A stretch of DNA of 47,134 nt from Verrucomicrobiota bacterium (GTDB lineage Bacteria > Verrucomicrobiota > Verrucomicrobiia > Limisphaerales > JACQFS01), in contig JACQFS010000033.1 in assembly GCA_016199935.1 (NCBI GenBank), positions 1-47,134 on the forward strand, in the 5' to 3' direction. The notes beneath the pieces were generated by a model that saw only the letters and a list, made by a program, of their open reading frames with translations, had not been told where the DNA came from and made no database searches. The translations under genes and the position numbers were made by a program. Positions 10,051 to 19,800 of this stretch are shown here, piece after piece. The first letter of the stretch is position 1, and each line of letters starts with the position of its first letter.

Positions 10051-10133
10051 GTAGGGCGCGGTGTCCTCACCGCGCCGCGGATAACCCAACGCGTCCGGCC
10101 GCATCGCGGCGCGCTGAGGACAGCGCGCCCTAC
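10051..10133. repeat. Inverted-repeat doublet hairpin element
   Basis: Arms 10051-10079 and 10105-10133 (29 nt, 27/29 complementary); each arm contains its own 8-bp stem with 4-nt loop (gcgcggtg-tcct-caccgcgc; gcgcgctg-agga-cagcgcgc). Confidence 0.9.
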
Positions 10134-10300
10134 CGCGTGCGGTTTTTGCCGGTTTAATATTTTCCCGGTCCGCCCCGCTGGAGACGGGGGAAACCGCCTC
10201 GACAGGTCCATCTGCGGGAGTAGGCTGCCGCCGTGACCTACCCAATGCCCGCTTTGCTAGACCGCAATCTGCGGTCGAATACCTGTTAGGCCGCTTTACC

Positions 10301-10618
10301 GTGCCCGCCACTTCCAAAATCTACGTTGCAGGTCCACTGAAGGCGACGCGTGCGCTTCTACACTTTTGCCGAGAGCATCGACACGGCGAGTTCTTTATTC
10401 AGCGATTGGAGCAGTGCATCACCGCCTTGGAGAGCCGGGACATCCAGACTGCGTCGGAGATTTATCAGCAGTTCAGTTTGGTTGGCATGGGTTCGTTTCG
10501 AGATTGGTATCCACCAGTTGTTTTTCCGACCGAGACCGATGAGTATGTCGAGGCAGTTTTCGAGGCGCTCACGAGTTATTGGAGCGCACACATGAGGCCC
10601 TTGATTCAGAGACAATGA
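10301..10618 (+). CDS. Hypothetical protein, 105 aa
   Basis: Complete small ORF MPATSKIYVAGPLKATRALLHFCREHRHGEFF...; lower GC by eye than surroundings; flanked by a 10-bp inverted repeat (10285-10294, 10623-10632). Confidence 0.55.
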   Translation: MPATSKIYVAGPLKATRALLHFCREHRHGEFFIQRLEQCITALESRDIQTASEIYQQFSLVGMGSFRDWYPPVVFPTETDEYVEAVFEALTSYWSAHMRPLIQRQ

Positions 10619-10687
10619 CAACGCGGCCTAACTGTTGATCCTCGACACGTTGTCCGCAGTTTCGGGGAGTCGTCCGGTGCTTTTGAT

Positions 10688-10909
10688 ATGAAGCTAACCA
10701 ATGACCGCTATGTCGTCCTGATCGGCACCAAGAATTTCACGGAGCGTTATTACCGCGACCGGACCGGCTGGCTAAAGGTCAGCGCGCGTGGCCGGAGATT
10801 CCGGATGACGCCGGAGCAGGTGCTGAATCACGTCCTGCCGGCGGTGGCCAGCCTCAAGCCCAACCTGACCATCAAGGTGGAACATCGCGATCACCCGCCC
10901 ACCAAATGA
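10688..10909 (+). CDS. Hypothetical protein, 73 aa
   Basis: MKLTNDRYVVLIGTKNFTERYYRDRTGWLKVSARGRRFRMTPEQVLNHVLPAVASLKPNLTIKVEHRDHPPTK; plausible coding composition, no family recognised. Confidence 0.5.
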   Translation: MKLTNDRYVVLIGTKNFTERYYRDRTGWLKVSARGRRFRMTPEQVLNHVLPAVASLKPNLTIKVEHRDHPPTK

Positions 10910-11072
10910 ACGAAGCACCTGATCCGGCGTGGCCGCGAAGCGTTGCACATGGCCAAGGCCCTCGCGGTGCTGGCGCACGGCACCGTTTGCCAGCGTGGCC
11001 GCGCGCGGCGTCGGTCACGGATGCTCCGCGTCGTCAGGCGTCGCCACTGGTCGCACGTAAACGAAAGTCTTC

Positions 11073-11573
11073 ATGAACAACCCATCCATTGACCCGAAAG
11101 TCTCCATCGGCCACGTGCATCTGAAAGTCGCCGACCTCGAACGGGCGCTGCGTTTCTACTGCGGCGTGCTGGGCTTCGAGCGGACGCAACGCTACGGCGA
11201 CGGCGCGGCGTTCATTTCCGCGGGCGGCTATCATCATCACATCGGCCTCAACACGTGGGAGAGTCTGGGGGGTTCGCCACCGCCCGCCGGCACCACGGGG
11301 CTTTTTCATCTGGCCATTCTCTATCCGACGCGCGCCACGCTCGCGGATGCGTTGCGCCGGTTGTTGGCGGCGGACATTCCGCTCGACGGCGCGAGCGACC
11401 ACGGGGTGAGCGAGGCCCTTTACCTGCGCGATCCCGACCAGAACGGCGTGGAGTTGTATTGGGATCGTCCACCCGCAGACTGGCCGCACACGGCCGACGG
11501 GAAGCTGGCGATGTTCACGCGGCCCCTGAATCTCAAAGCGCTGCTGGACGAGGTCTCATCGGACGCGCCATGA
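11073..11573 (+). CDS. VOC-family (glyoxalase/extradiol dioxygenase-like) protein
   Basis: IGHVHLKVADLERALRFYCGVLGFERTQRYGDGAAFISAGGYHHHIGLNTWES and ALYLRDPDQNGVELYWDRP. Confidence 0.85.
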   Translation: MNNPSIDPKVSIGHVHLKVADLERALRFYCGVLGFERTQRYGDGAAFISAGGYHHHIGLNTWESLGGSPPPAGTTGLFHLAILYPTRATLADALRRLLAADIPLDGASDHGVSEALYLRDPDQNGVELYWDRPPADWPHTADGKLAMFTRPLNLKALLDEVSSDAP

Positions 11574-11675
11574 CCAACATTCAACATTCAACATCCAACA
11601 TCGAAGGCGCGGAAGGGGGGAAAGTTCGGCGTTGGGGTTGAATGTTGAATGTTTCTTGGCTTCAACCCGCTGAAC

Positions 11676-11700
11676 GCGCAGAGCTGGAGCTCTGCGCTCC
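11676..11700. repeat. Palindrome containing the 15-mer ggagcgcagagctcc (reverse orientation)
   Basis: gcgcagagct-gg-agctctgcgc perfect palindrome (11676-11697); 11686-11700 is the exact reverse complement of 22059-22073. Confidence 0.8.
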
Positions 11701-11702
11701 GA

Positions 11703-12475
11703 TTATTGCTTCGGGCCGTAGCCCTGCTTGGGCGAGCCGTCGTCGTTGAGTTTGCCGCAGGCCCAGAGGAGGCCGCGCGTGACGAGGTCGAGATAGATCG
11801 GGTCGCTCATGGTGGCGTTGCCGTGGCCCATGGTGGTGCCGAAGACCTTTGCCTTGCCGTAGGTGTTCACCCAAATGAGGTTGTGCTCCTTCTGCGTGTC
11901 CTCGCCCCACGCCTTGGCAAGCGGGACGAAGTTGGGGTAGAGGATTTCGTTCTTGTAGAGTTCGTCGGCCTTGTCGAGCCACTCGGCGGGGAAGCCGATC
12001 ATCACGGGATGAAGCGGAGCCAAGTTGATGACCTTGAGGTCGCGGTTCTTCTCGTGGCTCATGCTCTTTTGCCCGACGCATTGGCGCCACTCGTCGGTGC
12101 CGGCCATGCGGTAGCTGTGCGTGGAGCAATGGAGCATCACCGCGGGCGTGCCATCGTGATGGGCCTTGGCGATGCGCTCGACGAAGGCGACGTTGGTGAC
12201 GGCGCCGAAGCATTCGTTGTGGAGGACGACATCGTAGCCCTTCGCCCAGTCGGCCTTTTCGTAAATGGAGATGCGGTGGCTCTTGTCGGATTTCCCGGCG
12301 GGGCCCTCCTCGTGGACGATGGTGAAGGTGACGTTGGCGCGCGCGGCGATGCCCTCGGAGAGGATGGTCTTCTGGTTCTCGTAATCGTGGCAGCAGCCGC
12401 CGGTGACCATGAGCGCGCGCAGGGGCTTGGTGGCGGCGGTAGCGGCGAAGGCGAGGAGGAGAAGGAGCAGGAGGA
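11703..12475 (-). CDS. ThuA-like domain secreted protein (copy 2); 5' end uncertain, start codon not resolved
   Basis: LLLLAFAATAATKPLRALMVTGGCCHDYENQKTILSEGI...YLDLVTRGLLWACGKLNDDGSPKQGYGPKQ; parallel to the upstream neighbour. No ATG/GTG/TTG between the preceding gene's stop and the hydrophobic signal; coordinate approximate. Confidence 0.65.
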
Positions 12476-12477
12476 AA

Positions 12478-12512
12478 CCTTGAACCTTGAACTTTGAACT
12501 TTGAACTTTGAA
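12478..12512. repeat. Heptanucleotide tandem repeat (c[c/t]ttgaa) x5
   Basis: ccttgaa ccttgaa ctttgaa ctttgaa ctttgaa, directly at the 5' end of ThuA copy 2. Confidence 0.95.
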
Positions 12513-12523
12513 TGACGGAACCG

Positions 12524-13372
12524 TTATTTCTTCGGGCCGTAGCCGGGTTTGGGCATGCCGTCGGGGTTGATTTTGCCGCAGGCCCAGAGGACGCCGTGGG
12601 TGACGAGGTCGAGGTAGCGCGCGTCGGACACGGTCTCGTTGTTGTGGCCGATGGTGGTGCTGAAGACGCGCGTGCCGTGGTAGTCGTTGGCCCACGCGAC
12701 GACGTAGTCATTTTCCTTTTTGCTGCCGTCCTTCCTGTCGGTGACGGTCTGCTTGCCGTGCGCGATGGGGGTGGCGGTGGGGAAGATCTGGATGTTGTTG
12801 TAGTGCTCCTCCTTGATCGTGGTCCAGTCGGCGAGGCCGCGCGCGATGGCGTGATTTTTCTCCGTGAAGGAAATGGCGATGGGCTCCTGCGGGCCGTGGC
12901 CACTGGACTGGAGGCCGAGGTAATCGAACCACGCGGAGCGTTCTTCGCCGGCGGTGGCCTTGTCGTTGGGGTTGCCGATGCGGTAGCAGTGCATCGCGCA
13001 GTGGAGGTTCACGCCGGGAATGCCCGCGCGGTGCGGGGCGAGCACGGCCTTGATGGTGGCGGGATCGCTGACGGCGGCGGCGCACTCGTCGTGGAGCACG
13101 AGGTCGAAACCTTTCGCGTAATCCGCGTTGCCGTAAATGGCGAGCGGGGGCTTGGTGCTTTTGTCGTCGGTGTGGACCTGGGTGACGACAACGTTGGCGC
13201 GCGACTCGAGGCCGGCCTTGAGGATGTCCTTCTGCTTCGCGTAATCGTGGCAGCAACCGCCGGTGATGAGCAGGACGCGCAACGGCTGCGGCGGCTGCGC
13301 GGTGGTGCAGGCGTTGAAGGTGAGCACGACGAGCGTGAGGGCGGAAACGAGGGCGGCGAGGCGTTTGAACAT
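12524..13372 (-). CDS. ThuA-like domain protein (copy 1), probable lipoprotein
   Basis: ATG at 13370-13372; MFKRLAALVSALTLVVLTFNACTTAQPPQPLRVLLITGGCCHDYAKQKDILKAGLESRANVVVTQVH...YLDLVTHGVLWACGKINPDGMPKPGYGPKK. Confidence 0.75.
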   Translation of the reverse strand: MFKRLAALVSALTLVVLTFNACTTAQPPQPLRVLLITGGCCHDYAKQKDILKAGLESRANVVVTQVHTDDKSTKPPLAIYGNADYAKGFDLVLHDECAAAVSDPATIKAVLAPHRAGIPGVNLHCAMHCYRIGNPNDKATAGEERSAWFDYLGLQSSGHGPQEPIAISFTEKNHAIARGLADWTTIKEEHYNNIQIFPTATPIAHGKQTVTDRKDGSKKENDYVVAWANDYHGTRVFSTTIGHNNETVSDARYLDLVTHGVLWACGKINPDGMPKPGYGPKK

Positions 13373-13435
13373 GGGCGGGCTTATACGGGCGGGGGGCGCG
13401 CTTGGGAAGCGTTGATTTGAACCCGCACTCCGAAG

Positions 13436-13617
13436 GGGCGCATCTTGACATCGTGGGTTCGGACCGCGAGCCGTCCCGGCGCGCAGCGGCTCCGCAGCAA
13501 GGAAGCGTCCGTTCAGTCCAAACGCCCGTCGGCACTCGTGGCCGCTGCGAGCCGGGACGGCTCGCGGTCCGGTCTTCGGGCGTCCCGCCGCTTTACCCAC
13601 GATTAAAAGATGCGCCC
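13436..13617. repeat. Nested inverted repeat element
   Basis: Outer arms 13436-13457/13596-13617 (19/22); inner arms 13461-13490/13541-13570 (29/30). Confidence 0.9.
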
Positions 13618-13629
13618 ACTCCGAAGTTG

Positions 13630-13750
13630 AACCACGGATGGACGCGGAGCAGAAGGGTCGAAATCCGTTCCCAGTTCTCGCAGAACGGGAAAAAGGTTCT
13701 CCGGCTCAGTCCTCAGTTTCATCCGTGTCCATCCGTGTCCATCCGTGGTT
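13630..13750. repeat. Inverted repeat of the accacggatggacacgg type
   Basis: aaccacggatggacgcgg (13630-13647) versus reverse complement of 13733-13750 (17/18); related tokens at 2326 and 7042. Confidence 0.85.
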
Positions 13751-13873
13751 GCCAATTCCCAATTCGGAGTTCGGGTTGAATGGCGCGCGGTTATCCTGAG
13801 TATTAGTTGCACGGTCATGTTTTTCGTAAATGCGAAAGTCGCTGAGGAGTAACAGAAATCACCCAAAATAGAC

Positions 13874-16800
13874 TTGTCCCTGAGCTCCGCATTGGCGATA
13901 AAAACGACTGCTTTGGGCAATCTGAGATGTTGGGTTGGGGGGGCTGAAAAACCTTCGTTGAAACGAGGGATGTGCTTCGTCGTAATCCAGTTTTTCCAGA
14001 CGCGTCGCGCCGGTGAAAGAGCGCACCACAACGGGTGGTTGCCCGTGCCGGTGGTCGCGTTTTTTACCGCGCTCCTGCTGCTCGCGGGCGGGCTCCAAGC
14101 GGCGACGTTCGACACGCCGGTGACGGTGTCGAGCCTCGACTTCTCCGCGTATGCGCAGTGGGTGGACGGCGCTGAAACCACCGCCACCAACCTGAGCGAT
14201 CCGACGCGGGTGCTCTACACGCAGACGACCGTCCCGAACTTCAACGGCTACGGCTTTGGCGAATCCACGAATCCCGGCCCGCGCCACTTGCGAATCGGAT
14301 TCACGGCGCCGATGGCCGTCGGCTCGGTGCTGGTGCGCGGCAGCGGGAAACTTTCCGTGCTCGCGAGCAACGCGCCGTATCCCGGCAACCTCACGAACGA
14401 AAGCCACTGGCTCCCGGCGCAGCGGCTCACCACCGCGCTGGGCATCACGGCGAACGAGGTGCCGGACAACGGTTACGCCATCTGGGTGCTGCCGCCGGGG
14501 ACGACGACGCGCGCGCTGCGTTTCTCGCACACGAGCGCGGTGAGCGATCCAGCCTACGTGGGCCGCGCGGCGGGCGCGTGGCTGCTGACGAATCGCTTCG
14601 CGAATCTCGCGCCGCAGGCCCCGATCCTCACGAGCACCAATCAGGCGCTCGCCGGCCGCATCAACAACGAGACGGACGAAATGTTCAACGCGTGGGACAA
14701 CGGCTTCAACGGCGGAACGAACGTCGTCTCCACGACGAACTTCGAGTGGGTCATTCTCACCTGGCCGACGAACATTTCCTTGAACGGACTCTGCGCGCTC
14801 TGGGCCGGCTTCAGCGAAGGCACGGTGCAAAATTATTCCGGGCCGGCGAACATTCATCCGCGCAACGCCGATGAATCCATGTGGACCACGCTGGTCGCCT
14901 CGACGAACATCCAGAACCAATACCCGTGGTTCCTCCCGCCCAACTTCCTGGACTTCGGCTCGAACGTCACCACCCGCGCGTTGCGGCTGAAGATCACGAA
15001 AGCGATCAACGAAGCCACGTCGCACGCCGGACTGGCGGGCAGCAGCCGCGCCGGCAAACGCGTGTGGCTCGGGGACCTGCTCGCGCTCGCGCCGCTCGGC
15101 ACCAATGACCTGGCCTCCGCCGTCGTGCCGCACGTCACACTGCAACCGCCGATCCCGGTCCCGTTTTTCCTGAGCCAACCCGGCTACGTCACGCTCGTGA
15201 TCGAGGACGCCGCGGGCAAACGGGTCCGCAATCTCGTTGGCGAAACTTTTTTTCCGGCGGGCACCAACCTGGTCTATTGGGACGGCCTCGATGAGAGCGG
15301 CAAGGTTGACACGGGCCAGCACGGAGAATACGCGGTCCAGGGCGCGCTCGTGCCGGCCGGCAACTACAAGGTGCGCGGGCTGCAGCGCGATGCGATTGAC
15401 CTGCGCTACGAGTTCTCGGTTTACCACAACGGCAACCCGCCGTGGATCACGGCCAACGACACCGGCGGCTGGCTCGCCGACCACACGCCGCCGAGCGACG
15501 TGGCCTTCCTGCCGGGGGCGACGAACGAGGTGCTCATCTCCAGTTTCATCGCCGAGGACGGCGCGGGTTTCGTGTGGGTGGACCTCAACGGCCGGCGCAC
15601 GCACTCGCGCAAATGGGTCGGCGGCACGTTCACCGGCGCCACGCACCTGTCGCGCGACCGCGGCGCGCAGCGGAACACGAACCACATGGTCTATAGCGGC
15701 TCGGCGTGGGAGGGCGCGTTGCGGCTCTACGGGCTGATGACGAATGGCTAGGAGCAGGTCGCGCAATACAACTTCGCTGTTTACACCAACGCCGCCATCA
15801 GCGGCCTCGCGGTCCACAACGGCAACCTCATCGCCAGTCTCCCGGCGCTCAACCAACTCCTCTTCGTCAGCGTCGGCTCGCACAGTGTCCTCGGCACGGT
15901 GACGGTTACGGACCCGCGCGGGCTCGCGTTTCAGACCAACGGCAATCTGCTCGTGCTCTCGGGCAATTCGCTCCAACGCTATTTTCCCTCCCCCGGCCAG
16001 GCCGTGCTCGGCCCGCCCACGGTGCTCGTCACGGGTCTCGACAATCCGCAGCGCGTGATGGTGGACGACGCGACCGGCAACATTTACGTGAGCGTCCACG
16101 GCGCGAGTCATCAGGTGAAAGTTTTTTCCGGCAACGGCGCGTTCATCCGCGACATCGGAATTCCCGGCGCGCCCGCGACCGGGCCTTACGACCCGGCGAA
16201 GATGCACCGGCCGATGGGCATGACGATCAGCGGCGACGGCACGTTGTGGGTCGCGGAGGAAGACTACGCGCCGCGGCGCGTGAGCGTGTGGCAGACCGAC
16301 GGCACGTTTGTGCGCGCGTTCTACGGCTCGACGGATTACGGCGGCGGCGGAAGTCTCGATCCGCTGGACAAGTCGATCTTCCGCTACCGCGACGACCATG
16401 GCGCGGGCGCGATGGAGTTCCAACTCGACTGGGCCACCGGCTCGAACACGCTTGTCAGCCTTTACCACCGTCCCACGACCAACGATCTGCCGCCGCCGAA
16501 CAACAGCCCGCAGGCCGCGCTCGTGAACGTGTTCAACGGGGAGACGAATGTCTTCCTCACCGACTGCTACAGCGACAATCCCGTGGGCGGGCGATTCACC
16601 ATCGGCCTGTGGCAGATGCGCGAGGGTCAGGCGAAGTTCGTCGCCGCGTTCGGCATGGCCAACACGTGGGCGCCACTCCAGACGACGCAGTTCAATGCGA
16701 TGGTGCCGCCGCCGGGAAATGTTTTCGCGAGCGTGTTCGACAAGCCCGTGCTCTTCGTGTGGAGCGATCTCAACGACGACGGGATCATCCAGACCAACGA

Positions 16801-19800
16801 GGTCCAGTTCCGCAGCGAACAGGGCGGCTATGCGACCGTGAACCAGAACCTCGAGTTCGCCACGGTGAAGGCGCACGTCTTCTCGCCCGTTTCATTCACG
16901 AGCAACGGCGTGCCGATTTACGATCTGAACGCGGGCCAGTTTGCGGCGACGAATTTTTACCTCGATGGGTTCACCACCGGCTCAGGCGAGGTGATGCAGA
17001 CGACCAACGGCTGGACCGTCACGACCGGCGGCCCGCTCAACGGCATGACGGGCGGCCAGTTGATGTGGACGTATCCGAACCCGTGGCCGAGCCTGCTCGC
17101 CGCCGCCAACGCGCCCATCGCCACCAACGGCGGCCAGCTCGTCGGCACCACTCGGCTCCTGGGCACCACCGTGCGCCCGCGCTCCGGCGACGCCGGCGAC
17201 CTCTTCGCCGTCAACGGCGATTACGGTCAGGTGTATCTCTTCACCACCGACGGACTTTTTCTCAGCACGCTGTTCAAGGACAGCCGCACCGTGCCCGCCT
17301 GGTCCATGCCCGTCGCGCAGCGCAACATGAGCCTCACCGGCGTCACGCTTCAGCAGGAGTGTTTCTGGGACACGATCAACCAGACCGGCGACGGGGAAAT
17401 TTATTTCGTCGCCGGCCACAACCACGCCAGCATCGTCCGCGTGGATGGGCTCACGAACGTCACGCGCCTCGCGACCAACGATCTCGTCGTCACGCCCGAA
17501 CTCGTCATCGCCGCCGCGAATTACCAGACCGAACTCGAAATCCTCCGCCAGTCGCAGGTCGGCTACGACACGCTGACCGCGCAGCTCGTCGCGGCGCAAC
17601 TCGTGATGGACGGCCAGTCGAATGACTGGAGCACGGCCTCCGTCGTGCCGATTGATGCGCAGGCCAGCGCCGCGGTGATGCTCACGAGCAATTATCTCTA
17701 CGCTGCCTACTGGACCGGCGATTCGAACCTGCTCGTCAACTCCGGCGTCTCGACCGAGCTCCTGTTCAAAACCGGCGGCGCGCTCGACCTGATGCTCGCC
17801 ACGGATCCGAACGCTGACCCGACGCGCACCGCGCCCGTGGCCGGCGACCTCCGCCTGCTCGTGACCCTGGCCAACGGCGCGGTGAAGGCCACGCTCTACC
17901 GCGCCGTCGTGCCGGGCACCACGAATCCGGTGCCGTTCAGTTCGCCGTATCGCACGATCTATCTCGACCGCGTGGATGACGTGAGCGCGTCGGTGCAGCT
18001 CGCGATCGGGCCGGGTGGCTTCTACGAATTCCGCGTGCCGCTCGCGCTGCTCGGCTTCGCGCCGACGAATGGCGAGGTCACGCTCGGCGACGTCGGCCTC
18101 CTCCGCGGCGCGGGCGGCGCGACGGTGCAGCGCGTTTACTGGCACAACAAATCCACCGGGCTCGTCTCCGACGTGCCGAGCGAGGCGGAGTTGACGCCGG
18201 AACTCTGGGGCCATTTGCAAATCGGCGCGTTTGTCCCGCCGGTGGCGGCGACGCCGTATGAGGTGTGGCGGAACCAAAAATTTGCGCCGTGGGAACTCGG
18301 CAGCGCGTCCATCGTCAGCCCGAACGCCGACCCCAACGGCGACGGCGTGCCGAACCAGCTCGCCTACGCGTTGAACCTCGAACCCAAGTCGCAACAGCCG
18401 GCGAACCTGCCCGGCGTCGCCAGCGCGAGCAACCACCTCACGGTCTCCTACACGCGCGTGAAGACGGCGACGGACATCAATTACTCCGTGCTGGTCTCCG
18501 GCGATCTCGCGACCTGGTCCTCCGGCCCCGCGTTCACCACCGTCTCCGGCGTCACCGATTTCGGCCTCACGGAAAAAATCACCGTGAGCGACCTGACGGC
18601 GATGAGCGCGACGAACCGCCGCTTCATGCGGCTGAAGGTGGACGGCGTGACCGGCTCGCTCGCCGTGACGGTGACGCAGCCGGTGACCGGAAATTTTTTC
18701 ATCGCGCCCGCGAACATCGCCATCACCGCCGCGCCGACGAGCGGGAACAGTTTCGTCAACCGCGTCGAGTTCTACAATGGCGCGACCAAGATCGGCGAGC
18801 GCACCAACGCGCCCTACAGCATGGTGTGGAGCAACATCTCCCTCGGCGGCTACGCCCTGAGCGCGCGCGCGCTCGACAGCCTCGGCAACAACGCGACCTC
18901 GCCCGTCGTGAGCATCAGCGTCTTCAGCGCGCTGCCGTTCATCTCGGCCGTCGCCAATCAGGTCATCAACGAGGACACGATCGCCGGGCCGATTGCGTTC
19001 ACCCTCGGGGACGCCGACACGCCGATCTCGAACCTCGTGCTCTCCGCGTCGGCGGCCGACACGAATCTGTTGCCCACGGCAAACATCACCTTCGGCGGCA
19101 GTGGCACCAACCGCACCGTCACGCTCCAGCCAGCGACGAACGCCAACGGCGTGACCACCGTCACGCTCGCGATCACCGACGGCAACAGCATCGTCACGCA
19201 GCCGTTCCAGCTCACGGTCCTCGCGGTGAACGACGCGCCCTTCGCGTTCAACCAGTCGCTCACGAACGCCGAGGACACGGCGCTGCCGGTCACGCTCACG
19301 GGCTTCGATGTGGAAGGCTCGCCGCTCACGTTCACGGTGGTGGGCACGCCGGCGCACGGCGCGTTGAGCGGCGTGGCACCGAACCTCTCGTATCTGCCGG
19401 CGACGAATTATTTCGGCCCGGACGCGTTCACCTTCCGCGTGAGCGACGGCTCGCTCACCTCGACCGTCGCCACGGTGAGCATCACCGTGACGCCGGTGAA
19501 TGACGCGCCGGTCGCCGATGCGCAAGCCGTCAGCACGTTTGAGGATTTCGCGAAGGCGATCACGCTCACCGGCTCCGACGTGGAAGGCTCGAACCTCACC
19601 TACGCCATCGTCGCGCCACCGGCGCACGGCTCGCTCTCCGGCACGCCGCCGAACGTGACCTACCTCCCGGCGACGAATTATTTCGGCACCGACTCGTTCA
19701 CCTTCAAGGTCAACGACGGCCAGCTCGACTCCACGCCCGCGACGGTCAGCCTCACGATCAACGCCGTGAACGATCCGCCCGTGGCCATCGCGCAGTCCAT

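Noticed and set aside
10285-10632. Calling a true integron
   Set aside because: No integrase, attI or complete attC pair could be identified by eye; kept only as a tentative finding.
15749-15751. TAG read as pyrrolysine or another recoded residue
   Set aside because: No recoding element, no pyl genes in the window, and no reason for a special residue in a beta-propeller/surface protein; error or nonsense mutation is simpler.
13859-19627. Very long minus-strand ORFs (13859..16876, 16982..19627) opposite the surface-protein gene
   Set aside because: Arg/His/Val/Ala-rich low-information translations without recognisable domains; the plus strand has clear signal peptide, domains and periodic repeats. 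Typical high-GC antisense shadow ORFs.
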